From positions 124,001 through 188,000 of the forward strand of contig NZ_BAYD01000008.1 in the NCBI RefSeq assembly GCF_000685075.1: a stretch of 64,000 nucleotides of DNA, read 5' to 3'. The notes beneath the pieces were generated by a model, which saw only the letters and a program-made list of their open reading frames with translations, was not told the origin of the DNA and did not search any database. The position numbers and the translations under genes are program-made. Shown piece after piece: positions 33,208-41,582 of this stretch (within the stretch, counting starts at the first letter, position 1; every line of letters starts with the position of its first letter). The DNA comes from Paraburkholderia oxyphila NBRC 105797. Its GTDB lineage: Bacteria > Pseudomonadota > Gammaproteobacteria > Burkholderiales > Burkholderiaceae.

Positions 33208-36200
33208 ATGCGGTGCGCTCTCTGTGGTCGGGACAGTCGCGCGGACGCCCGCTTCTGCGATGCCTGCGGTACGCGCCTTACACCGTATGCAGAGGATGCG
33301 ACGTCCCAGGCATCGATCGTCGGCCGTGAAACCGAACTCGCCGCGCTTGCCGATTTGCTCGGACGAATGGTGAGCGGCCGTGGTGCGATCACCATGCTGG
33401 CCGGAGAGCCCGGCATCGGCAAGTCGCACACCGCGCAGGCGCTGGCCAGCCGCGCCACCGGCGTGCGCGCACTTTGGGGGCGCTGCAATGAGGAGCCGGG
33501 CGCCCCGCCATACTGGCCGTGGCTGCAGATCATGCGGGCCTGGCTCGAAAGCCATGACGACGAGGCGCTGCACGCCATGCCGGGCGCCACTGCCGCGCCC
33601 ATCGCGGAGATTCTCCCCGAGATCGGGCTGCGCGTCGGCGATCTGGCGCCGTTGCTGCCGACGTCCGATCCATTGCAGCAGCGCTTCCGGCTGTTCGATG
33701 CGATGGCCAGCTTCTGGCGGCTCGCGGCAGCGCGCGAGCCGCTATTGCTGATCATCGACAACCTCCATTGGGCCGACGCGTCGTCGCTGCGCTTGCTCGA
33801 GTTTCTCGCCCCCGAAATCGGCGACAACCGCATCCTGCTGCTCGCCACGTATCGCGACATCGAATTGAACCGCCAGCATCCGCTGTCGGACACGCTCGGC
33901 GACCTGGCCCGGTACGGTCATTTCCACCGGTTTCGTCTTGCTGGACTCAGCCGTCGCGAGACGGAGGCGCTGATCGCGCATTCGGGTGGCAACGGTTTTA
34001 CACCCGCACTTCTCGACGCGATTTACAGCCAGACCGAAGGCAACCCGCTATTCATCGCCGAGATGACTCGTCTGCTGATTCAGGAGGGCGTGCTGGAACG
34101 CAACGTGGGAAAGCAGCCGGCTGAACCGCGCGCGGTGGCGTTGATCCGTATTCCAGAAGGGGTGAAGGAGGTGATCGGAAGGCGCTTGAACCAGTTGTCG
34201 CCACAGACCAACCGCGTGCTCGAGCGTGCCGCGCTGATCGGCCGGACGTTCGATCTTCAGTTGTTGCGATGCGTCCTGGACGAACCGCTGGTGAGCCGCC
34301 TCCAGAATACGATCGAGGAAGCCCTCCGGTCCCGCATACTCGAATCGGCCGAGCAGCCGGGCTGTTACCAGTTCTCGCACGCGCTGATTCGAGAGACGCT
34401 GTACGACGAAATCGCGATACCCACCCGCTGTGGCCTGCATTTGCGAGTCGCGCAGGCCATCGAAAGTCTGAATGCGGACGACGCGGACCGTCATTTGCCG
34501 GTCCTCGCGCACCATTACGCCTGTGCGCTGCCCAGTGCGGACGCCGCCCGCGCGACCGACGTCGCGCGGCGCGCGGCCGAACGCGCGACCCGGCTGCTCG
34601 CCCACGAGGAAGCGGCCCGCTATTACCGGCTCGCGCTTCAGGCGGCGGACATGATGAGCGACGACGATCCGGTATTGAAGAGCAGGCTGCTCAACGCGCT
34701 TGGCGAATCGCTCACGTTCGTGGGCGAATATTTGCAGGCGCGCGCCGCGTTCGAACAGGCGATGTCGCTTTCAAGCGCCGCGGGAGAGATCGACGGGATG
34801 ATGAGCGCCGCGCTCGGCTTCGAGATGGCCACCTGGTCGCCGGGCCTTCCGGGGCAGGCAGCGGCACGGCTGCTGCGCGAAGCGCTCGCCGCCCAGGCCA
34901 GCGGCGACAGCACCGCCAAGGCGCAATTGCTCAGCTCGCTGGCGCGCGCGCTGATTTTCAGCGGCGAGGATGCCCAGGCGGCGATCGTGCGTGAGCAGGC
35001 AGTCGCCATGGCGCGGCGCAGCGGTGACACGGGCGCGCTCGTCTCGACACTGGCCTCGACGCTGTCCATACGCTGGCAGCCCGAGCGCAGTGCGCAGCGG
35101 CTACGGGACATCGATGAAGCGCTTCATCTGGCCGAGGCCGCAGGCGACGTCCTGCGCGCACTCGACGTGCAGGCCTGGCAGTTGTTCGAGCTGATGGAAC
35201 TGGGGGATCTCTCGACCTGGGCCGTGCGGCTCGACCAATTCGAGTGCCGGGCAGCCGAGTTGCGGCAGCCATTCGTGCGCTACGTGGTCGCCACGTCGCG
35301 CGCAACCTTTGCGCTGCTGGAGGGCCGCTTCGAGGACGCCGAGCGTCTGATCGCACAGGCATTGCAAATTGGCCGTCGCATGCCGGGGTTGGACGCGCCG
35401 GGCGTTTATGGCATGCAGATGTTTACGCTGCGCTACGAGCAGGGCCGATTGCGCGAGCTGACGCCGCTCGTACGGGCATTCGTGCATGCGATGCCCAAGG
35501 CCGGCCTATGGCGTCCCGGTCTGGCGTTGCTCTATGAGGAGATCGGCTTGCTCGACGAGGCGCGCGGCGAATTCGAAGCGCTCGCAGCGGACGGCTTTCT
35601 CACTATCCGCCAGGACAGCTTGCGCGCGGCGACCCTCGCGTATTTGGCCCAGGTGTGTGCGCGGCTCGATGACAAGGCGCGCGCGGAGACCCTGTATGCG
35701 ATGCTGCTGCCATATGAAGGCCGCAATCTCCTGATCGGGACGACGGTCGGATGCTTCGGGGCAGCCGCGTCGCTGCTCGGCTTGCTCGCAACGACGCGGC
35801 GCAATTGGCAAGACGCCCAACGTCACTTCGAGTCCGCATTGACGATGAATCTACGGCAGGGCGCCGAACCGGCCCTCGCGCGGACACGCTTGCGCTACGC
35901 TTCGATGCGGCTTGCCCGCAATGCCGACGGTGACAGCGATGCAGCGCGTGCGCTGCTCGAGGACGCACGTGCCGCGGCGGAGCGCATGGGCATGCGCGCG
36001 CTAACCGAGGAGATCGATGGCGTACGACGCGCGATCGGGCAAGCGGCATCGCCAGCCTATCCGGCCGGGCTGAGCACGCGGGAAGCCGAGGTGCTGCGCC
36101 TCGTCTCGAGCGGGCTTGGAAATCGCGAAATCGCCGAACGGCTCTTCCTGAGTCCGAACACGGTTGCCAACCATATTCGGGCGATCCTGGCCAAGACGGA

Positions 36201-36255
36201 TTCCGCCAATCGTACAGAGGCCGCTGCGTTCGCGATCCGTAACGGTTTAATCTGA
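33208..36255 (+). CDS. Large LuxR-family regulator: zinc ribbon, AAA ATPase, TPR, HTH
   Basis: A 1015-residue regulator. Cys3, Cys6, Cys17 and Cys20 form an N-terminal zinc ribbon. An AAA/NACHT-like ATPase follows with Walker A GEPGIGKS at residues 66-73 and Walker B-like LLLIIDNLHWAD around residue 185. The middle half is a helical TPR-like array of sensing type. The C-terminus from about 955 is a LuxR HTH: LSTREAEVLRLVSSGLGNRE, then LFLSPNTVANHIRAILAK. This is the LAL (MalT-like) architecture with an added zinc ribbon. It probably controls the DUF4242/oxidase pair or a distant regulon. The ligand is unknown. Confidence 0.9.
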   Translation: MRCALCGRDSRADARFCDACGTRLTPYAEDATSQASIVGRETELAALADLLGRMVSGRGAITMLAGEPGIGKSHTAQALASRATGVRALWGRCNEEPGAPPYWPWLQIMRAWLESHDDEALHAMPGATAAPIAEILPEIGLRVGDLAPLLPTSDPLQQRFRLFDAMASFWRLAAAREPLLLIIDNLHWADASSLRLLEFLAPEIGDNRILLLATYRDIELNRQHPLSDTLGDLARYGHFHRFRLAGLSRRETEALIAHSGGNGFTPALLDAIYSQTEGNPLFIAEMTRLLIQEGVLERNVGKQPAEPRAVALIRIPEGVKEVIGRRLNQLSPQTNRVLERAALIGRTFDLQLLRCVLDEPLVSRLQNTIEEALRSRILESAEQPGCYQFSHALIRETLYDEIAIPTRCGLHLRVAQAIESLNADDADRHLPVLAHHYACALPSADAARATDVARRAAERATRLLAHEEAARYYRLALQAADMMSDDDPVLKSRLLNALGESLTFVGEYLQARAAFEQAMSLSSAAGEIDGMMSAALGFEMATWSPGLPGQAAARLLREALAAQASGDSTAKAQLLSSLARALIFSGEDAQAAIVREQAVAMARRSGDTGALVSTLASTLSIRWQPERSAQRLRDIDEALHLAEAAGDVLRALDVQAWQLFELMELGDLSTWAVRLDQFECRAAELRQPFVRYVVATSRATFALLEGRFEDAERLIAQALQIGRRMPGLDAPGVYGMQMFTLRYEQGRLRELTPLVRAFVHAMPKAGLWRPGLALLYEEIGLLDEARGEFEALAADGFLTIRQDSLRAATLAYLAQVCARLDDKARAETLYAMLLPYEGRNLLIGTTVGCFGAAASLLGLLATTRRNWQDAQRHFESALTMNLRQGAEPALARTRLRYASMRLARNADGDSDAARALLEDARAAAERMGMRALTEEIDGVRRAIGQAASPAYPAGLSTREAEVLRLVSSGLGNREIAERLFLSPNTVANHIRAILAKTDSANRTEAAAFAIRNGLI

Positions 36256-36265
36256 GGCTGCACCA

Positions 36266-36285
36266 GGCGCGCTGACAAGCGCGCC
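36266..36285. terminator. Hairpin between convergent genes, possible terminator
   Basis: A perfect 8-bp stem, GGCGCGCT / AGCGCGCC, with a 4-base loop, 11 bases after the LuxR stop. It lacks a T tract, so efficiency is uncertain. Confidence 0.35.
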
Positions 36286-36381
36286 ACCTGTCGCAAGGGA
36301 GCCTCGATCCACCACTCAGGGCGATGGTGCCGAATGGCGCTCGCGCGGCGCCTCGCTGCCGAAACCCGCACGCGCGAGAGG

Positions 36382-37686
36382 CTATCGCCGCAGATAGCCG
36401 TTGGTTGCCGGATCACGCATCAGAAAAGAGACAAGCGCAACAATGGCACACAGCGCGGTGACGTACCAAAAGAACACCTGCTCGGCATCCCGTGCCTTCA
36501 AATACAATGCAGCAAATTCAGCCGTTCCGCCAAATATGGCGTTGGCCAGTGCGTATGGCAGGCCGACGCCCAGCGCACGCACCTCGGATGGGAACAACTC
36601 CGCCTTGATCAAGCCGCTAATCGACGTATACAGGCTGAGTACGGCGAGCGCGAGAACGATCAGCGCGAACGCCTCGTAGGGATTGGAGACCGTCCTGAGC
36701 GCATTGAGAAAGGGAACGGTACCGAGCGTCGCGAGTACGCCGAACAGGATCATTGAACGCTTCACGCCTATCCGATCGGACAGTGCTCCAAATATCGGCT
36801 GCATCGCCATGTATGCGAAAAGCGCAACGGTCATCAGACCGCTAGCGGTTCTCGCCGACATACCCGCGCTATTGACCAGATATTTCTGCATATATGTCGT
36901 GAACGTGTAGAAAGCCAGTGAACCGCCCGCCGTAAAGCCGATTACGGTCGCCACTGCCCGCTTGTGCATGGCGAGGCCAGAGAGGGTTCCCGCTTGCGCG
37001 TTGTGCTGGCTGCGTGCGGTCGTGGTCTCTTCGAGCGAGCGGCGTAGATAGACGGCCACCAGCGCACCGACTCCACCCATTGCAAAAGGGATCCGCCATC
37101 CCCATGACACCAGTTGCGCATGCGAGAGGAATTGCTGCAACAAAACGACCACGATGAGCGCCGCGATCTGGCCGGCAATGATCGTGACGTATTGAAAGGA
37201 CGCGAAGAATCCCCGGCGCCCCGCCTGCGCGATTTCGCTCATGTAGGTCGCACTCGTACCGTACTCGCCGCCGACGGAGAGGCCCTGGATGCAACGCGCG
37301 ACCAGCAGGAACGCAGGCGCGGCCACGCCGATTTGCTCATAGGTTGGCAAAACGGCAATCGCAAGGGAGCCCCCGCACATCATCAGCACCGACGTCAGCA
37401 TCGCCTTGCGCCGGCCGTGCCTGTCGGCGAGTCGGCCAAAAAGCCAGCCGCCTACGGGACGCATCATGAATCCAGTTGCAAACACGCCCGCTGTATTCAG
37501 CAATTCGGTCGTTCTGTTTCCGGAAGGAAAAAAGGTATGCGCAAAATACAACGAGCAAAACGAGTAGATGAAGAAATCGAACCACTCGACCATATTGCCG
37601 GCTGACGCCCCGACGATCGCACGGATGGTGCGCCGTGTGTCGGCACTGGTTGGCATCGCGTTTGATGCGAGTGTATTGGCTTTCAT
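36382..37686 (-). CDS. MHS-family MFS transporter (KgtP/ProP-like)
   Basis: A 434-residue, 12-helix metabolite:H+ symporter. The start [13 protein letters not shown] in helix 1, [11 protein letters not shown] between helices 2 and 3, and [18 protein letters not shown] in helix 4 are signatures of the MHS family, whose members carry 2-oxoglutarate, citrate, shikimate or betaine. It is the last gene after the 2-oxo-acid decarboxylase and aldehyde dehydrogenase genes on the same strand (158-base gap), so uptake of an oxo acid or dicarboxylate is a reasonable inference. Confidence 0.87.
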   Translation of the reverse strand: MKANTLASNAMPTSADTRRTIRAIVGASAGNMVEWFDFFIYSFCSLYFAHTFFPSGNRTTELLNTAGVFATGFMMRPVGGWLFGRLADRHGRRKAMLTSVLMMCGGSLAIAVLPTYEQIGVAAPAFLLVARCIQGLSVGGEYGTSATYMSEIAQAGRRGFFASFQYVTIIAGQIAALIVVVLLQQFLSHAQLVSWGWRIPFAMGGVGALVAVYLRRSLEETTTARSQHNAQAGTLSGLAMHKRAVATVIGFTAGGSLAFYTFTTYMQKYLVNSAGMSARTASGLMTVALFAYMAMQPIFGALSDRIGVKRSMILFGVLATLGTVPFLNALRTVSNPYEAFALIVLALAVLSLYTSISGLIKAELFPSEVRALGVGLPYALANAIFGGTAEFAALYLKARDAEQVFFWYVTALCAIVALVSFLMRDPATNGYLRR

Positions 37687-37844
37687 ATATGTCTCCTGTC
37701 GATCAGAGTCGGTGCTTTTGCACTTACCCTGATCCCATGCTTCGCGGCCACAAGGACTCCGCTGGCGATCTGTCGCCGCCTGAGAAAATCCGATATGGGT
37801 TGGCTAGCGGGGCGAGCACGTCACGCCCATCCCGGGAATCTGGG

Positions 37845-39323
37845 CTAGCGAAGTACGAATGGGTTGCCGGTGGGGGCGCCGGTATTGATCCAGACGCTCT
37901 TGGTCTGCAGATATTCGTCGATTGCGTTGATGCCGTTCTCGCGCCCAAGGCCCGAGTCCTTGTAGCCACCGAACGGCGACAGGTAGCTCACCGCGCGGTA
38001 CGTGTTCACCCACACGGTGCCGGACTCGATACGCTCGGCCATCCTGAAGGCACGCCCGATGTCGCTTGTCCAGACGCCGGCGCCAAGGCCAAAGCGCACG
38101 TCATTCGCGATCGAGATGGCCTCCTCCTCGGTATCGAACCGTATGACTGATAACACCGGACCAAACACTTCCTCCTGCGCGATGCGCATGTCGTTAGTCA
38201 CATCGGCAAAGATGGTGGGCTCGACGAACCACCCCGCGCCACATTCCTCTCGCGTCGCGGCCCTGCCACCCAGCGCAAGCCGCGCTCCTTCGGCCTGCGC
38301 GATGCCGATGTAGTCCAGCACCTTCTCGTATTGTGGCGGCGTGGTGATGGGACCGACCTGGGTGTCGGCGTGCATCGGATCGCCCATCCGCGCAGTCTTC
38401 GCGAGTGCCACGACGCGCTCGACCACCTCGTCATGAACGCCGGACTGCACGAGCAGGCGTGAGCCTGCAATACAGGTCTGGCCGGTCGCAGCGAAGATGC
38501 CCGAGACCGCACCATTCACTGCATCGTCCAGCTTTGCATCGTCGAAAATGATATTGGGCGACTTCCCTCCCAACTCGAGGCCGACATGCTTGAAATCGCG
38601 TGCGGCCTGCTCATTGATCCGCCGCCCGGTCGAGTCGGCTCCGGTAAACGTAATCTTGCGTACGAGCGGATGTGCGACGAGCGCACTGCCTACTTCATTG
38701 CCGAATCCCGTCACGACGTTCACCACGCCGGCGGGGAATCCCACGTCCTCGAGCAGCGCGACAAACTCGAGCGTAGAAGCCGACGTGAACTCGGACGGCT
38801 TGATCACGACCGTGCATCCCGCCGCGAGCGCCGGCGCGAGCTTCCAGGTCAGAAGCATCAGCGGCGAGTTCCACGGCGTGATGATTGCCACCACACCGAG
38901 CGGCTCACGACGCGTGAAATTGAAGTGGCCCTTCTTGTCGAGCGGGATCACGTCGCCCTGGATCTTGTCGGCGAGGCCTCCGTAGTAGCGGTACCACTGC
39001 GGCAGATACTGCAGTTGCGCATGCATCTCGGCGAACAGCTTGCCGTTATCCCGTACTTCGATTTCTGCCAGGCGGGCCGCGTGCTCGGCGATGCGGTCGG
39101 CGAGCCTGCATAACAGCTGCCCGCGGGCACTCGGAGTCAAATCCTTCCACGAGCCCGCACTAAATGCACGATGTGCGGCCTTCACTGCACGGTACACATC
39201 GGCTTCATTTCCGCGTGCAATCTCTGCCCACGGTGCACCGGAATAGGGGTTGTCGCTGTTGAACCACTGACCACTCGCGGGCTCGCACAGGTGGCCGCCG
39301 ATATAGAGTGAATAGCGCTGCAT
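37845..39323 (-). CDS. Aldehyde dehydrogenase
   Basis: A 492-residue NAD(P)-dependent aldehyde dehydrogenase. TPWNSPLMLLTWKLAPALAA, GADSTGR, the general base Glu in LELGGKSPNIIFDD and the nucleophile Cys in TGQTCIAGSRL are all present. I chose the ATG at 39323 (MQRYSLYIGG), where family similarity begins. It starts 19 bases after the ThDP beta-subunit gene, so it most likely oxidises the aldehyde released by that decarboxylase. Confidence 0.9.
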   Translation of the reverse strand: MQRYSLYIGGHLCEPASGQWFNSDNPYSGAPWAEIARGNEADVYRAVKAAHRAFSAGSWKDLTPSARGQLLCRLADRIAEHAARLAEIEVRDNGKLFAEMHAQLQYLPQWYRYYGGLADKIQGDVIPLDKKGHFNFTRREPLGVVAIITPWNSPLMLLTWKLAPALAAGCTVVIKPSEFTSASTLEFVALLEDVGFPAGVVNVVTGFGNEVGSALVAHPLVRKITFTGADSTGRRINEQAARDFKHVGLELGGKSPNIIFDDAKLDDAVNGAVSGIFAATGQTCIAGSRLLVQSGVHDEVVERVVALAKTARMGDPMHADTQVGPITTPPQYEKVLDYIGIAQAEGARLALGGRAATREECGAGWFVEPTIFADVTNDMRIAQEEVFGPVLSVIRFDTEEEAISIANDVRFGLGAGVWTSDIGRAFRMAERIESGTVWVNTYRAVSYLSPFGGYKDSGLGRENGINAIDEYLQTKSVWINTGAPTGNPFVLR

Positions 39324-39342
39324 GTCGGTCTCGCCAGTACCA

Positions 39343-39939
39343 TCAGAAAGGTTGGAAACCGAGCCCTGCCCGGAATCGATTCTTGATGTAAACGCCATCG
39401 CGCGAAGGGAGTGCACGCGGCGGCTCGTCGGCCCGGATATGGACCTGCGCCAAGCTCGTTCCCTGGCGAGCCTTCACGCGTTCGACGACCTGCGAATAGT
39501 CCGTTTCCTTCCACACGGCGAACGAATCGGCAATGCCAAAGCCCTTCGACACTGCAACCATGTCGGTACCGAGGCTCGAGTGACTCTGTTGCATGCCGGT
39601 CTCGCCGTAGTGGCCGTTGTCGAGAACAACAATCGTCAGGTTCTTCGGCTGCTTCGCGCCAATCGTGCCGAGTGCGCCTATACCCATCAGTTGCTCCCCG
39701 TCGCCGGTCACGACGAGGACCGACTTTTGGGGCTGCGCGAGCGCAAGCCCCAGGCCCATCGCCGCCGCGCCACCCATCGCGCCCCAGAGATAGAAGTTGC
39801 CGGCCCGATCACCCGCGGCGAACACGTCATAAGACGGCGAGCCCAGCCCGGTCACGACCAGCGCATCCGGTACATCCGCCATCACCTGGGCCACGAATCG
39901 GCGGCGATCGATCATCGCCATTCTGCTCTGCTCACTCAT
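39343..39939 (-). CDS. ThDP-dependent 2-oxo-acid decarboxylase, beta (ThDP-binding) subunit
   Basis: A 198-residue protein equal to the C-terminal domain of ThDP enzymes. The ThDP/Mg motif runs from VVTGDGEQLMGIG through NLTIVVLDNGHYGE, i.e. GDG then Asn about 27 residues later. The first residues after YLWGAMGG are also typical. The split two-gene form resembles sulfopyruvate decarboxylase ComDE and phosphonopyruvate decarboxylase. Its ATG directly follows the alpha-subunit stop. It would decarboxylate a 3-substituted pyruvate to an aldehyde. The substrate cannot be told from sequence. Confidence 0.85.
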   Translation of the reverse strand: MSEQSRMAMIDRRRFVAQVMADVPDALVVTGLGSPSYDVFAAGDRAGNFYLWGAMGGAAAMGLGLALAQPQKSVLVVTGDGEQLMGIGALGTIGAKQPKNLTIVVLDNGHYGETGMQQSHSSLGTDMVAVSKGFGIADSFAVWKETDYSQVVERVKARQGTSLAQVHIRADEPPRALPSRDGVYIKNRFRAGLGFQPF

Positions 39940-40476
39940 TTACTTTCTCTCCCACTTCTTGCGACCAATAAGGCTTTGAGAAAGCAGGACCGCGACCTGC
40001 TCCCCCGCCTCGAATGCCGCATCGAAACCGGCACTCACGATTTCCTCTACGTCCTCCGGGCGATCTGCACGCAGCACCGTAATTCCCATCAATTCAAGCG
40101 CTGCCTGCGTCGTCTTGCCCATCGGCCCCTGCCACGGATTGAATTCGGCGTACTCGCCGCGCATCGTGACGAGCGTGAAGAAAGGAAAATTGCAGCTGCG
40201 CAGCAGCGAAAACATGTTCACGCAATTGCCGACGCCGCTGCTCTGCATCAGCAGCACGGCCCGCTGGCCGCCCAGCCAGGCGCCGCTAACCACGGCTACC
40301 CCCTCTTCCTCGGTCGTCAGCACGACGTCCTCGATATCGGGGTCTTCCTTGGCACGGCGAATCACGTGCGAATGCCCCGCGTCCGGCACGTACGCGAGTT
40401 GCCGTACGTCACCGGCCTTGAGGACCGAAAAAATGGACTCCTGCCACGCCGGCGCTTGTCCCGTTGCAGTACTCAT
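39940..40476 (-). CDS. ThDP-dependent 2-oxo-acid decarboxylase, alpha (PYR-domain) subunit
   Basis: A 178-residue protein equal to the N-terminal domain of ThDP enzymes. The Glu of TTEEEGVAVVSGAWLGG is the residue that activates the cofactor, and LLMQSSGVGNCVN and TMRGEYAEFNPWQGPMG match the ComD/phosphonopyruvate decarboxylase group. It must pair with the beta subunit encoded next to it with zero spacing. It is the first gene of the decarboxylase-ALDH-carrier series and is divergent from a LysR gene. Confidence 0.85.
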   Translation of the reverse strand: MSTATGQAPAWQESIFSVLKAGDVRQLAYVPDAGHSHVIRRAKEDPDIEDVVLTTEEEGVAVVSGAWLGGQRAVLLMQSSGVGNCVNMFSLLRSCNFPFFTLVTMRGEYAEFNPWQGPMGKTTQAALELMGITVLRADRPEDVEEIVSAGFDAAFEAGEQVAVLLSQSLIGRKKWERK

Positions 40477-40545
40477 ACGATTTGCTCCTTAGCAAAGTTC
40501 ATGGACGCATCATAGAATGCGATATGAACCGCCATGAAATAGAGA

Positions 40546-40567
40546 TTTGTGATTCAGGCATCACAAA
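40546..40567. promoter_or_regulatory. Inverted repeat TTTGTGAT-N6-ATCACAAA
   Basis: A perfect 8-bp inverted repeat in the divergent gap between the ThDP alpha-subunit and LysR genes, 29 bases before the LysR ATG. It contains TGTGA-N8-TCACA, close to but two bases longer than a CRP-like site. It is a candidate site for the adjacent LysR protein or a CRP/FNR-type regulator. Confidence 0.45.
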
Positions 40568-40595
40568 ACAGCATGGGATGACGGGGGAGATCAGG

Positions 40596-41528
40596 ATGGA
40601 CATCAAGCAATTGCGGGCGCTTCTCGCCGTCGCCGAGACGGGCAGCGTGACCCGGGCAGCTGAGACCCTGCATATCGTGCAACCGGCCGTGTCGCGGCAT
40701 TTGAAACTGCTGGAAGAGGACGTCGGCACGACCCTGTTCGATCGTGGGCGCTATGGCATGGAGCTCACCGAGGCCGGGGAGATTCTTGTGGAATATGCAC
40801 GGCGCGCACTGCAGGAACTGGACCGGGCCCGGACTGAAATCCAGCCAAACAACGCGCAGGTCTCGGGTGTCGCAACGATCGGGCTGTTGCCAAGCACGTC
40901 GAGTCTGCTCGCCGGCCCGCTCGTCAGTGCCGTCAAAGCCCAGTATCCCGCGATCCGCTTACGGATCGCGGTGGGTTATGCGGGCCATCTTCAGAAGTGG
41001 CTGGAATCGGGCGAAGTCGACGCCGCCTTGCTATACAACCCCAAAGCGACGCCGACCCTTCAAGCTCAGGTCCTGCTTGAAGAAAGTTTGTGCGTGGTCG
41101 GGCCGCCTTCGTCGAAACTGGATCCGTCACACCCGGTTCCATTCGTCGAACTGGGTAAGTGGCCAATCATCCTGACGAGCGCGCCCCACGGCATTCGCAG
41201 TCTTCTCGAGCAGGCTTGCCGCGATGCCAGCATTACGCTGGGCGTCGTGGCGGAGACGAATTCCATGGACGTGCAAAAGACGCTCGTGGCAAGTGGGCAC
41301 GGCTTCACCGTTCTGCCGGCCATCGCCGTGAAAGAAGATGTCGCGCGCGGCCAATTGCAGATGGCCCCTCTTTGCGAGCCGGCGCTGCAACGCCGTATCG
41401 TCCTGGCGTTGCCGAATACGCGCCGCCTGGCAACCGCAGTACGCTGTACAACGGCATTGCTGGTCAACGAAATGAGAATGGCCGTCGAGCGGGGAGACTG
41501 GCCTTCCGCGCGTTGGCTCGGCGAGTAG
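40596..41528 (+). CDS. LysR family transcriptional regulator
   Basis: A 310-residue LysR protein. The N-terminal HTH is MDIKQLRALLAVAETGSVTR plus AAETLHIVQPAVSRHLKLLE, followed by the linker helix and a substrate-binding domain with VATIGLLPSTSSL and GFTVLPAIAV. It is divergent from the ThDP decarboxylase/aldehyde dehydrogenase operon and most likely activates it in response to its substrate. GGGGGAGATCAGG precedes the ATG at 40596; longer starts are possible but add nothing conserved. Confidence 0.88.
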   Translation: MDIKQLRALLAVAETGSVTRAAETLHIVQPAVSRHLKLLEEDVGTTLFDRGRYGMELTEAGEILVEYARRALQELDRARTEIQPNNAQVSGVATIGLLPSTSSLLAGPLVSAVKAQYPAIRLRIAVGYAGHLQKWLESGEVDAALLYNPKATPTLQAQVLLEESLCVVGPPSSKLDPSHPVPFVELGKWPIILTSAPHGIRSLLEQACRDASITLGVVAETNSMDVQKTLVASGHGFTVLPAIAVKEDVARGQLQMAPLCEPALQRRIVLALPNTRRLATAVRCTTALLVNEMRMAVERGDWPSARWLGE

Positions 41529-41582
41529 TGTCGGCGGGATCGTCCCCCGCTCAGGCATCCTGGGGAATCACATCGCACACTA

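Noticed and set aside
39343..40476. A coenzyme M or phosphonate pathway from the ComDE-like subunits
   Set aside because: None of the other genes for these pathways is present; the neighbours are an ALDH, a carrier and a LysR.
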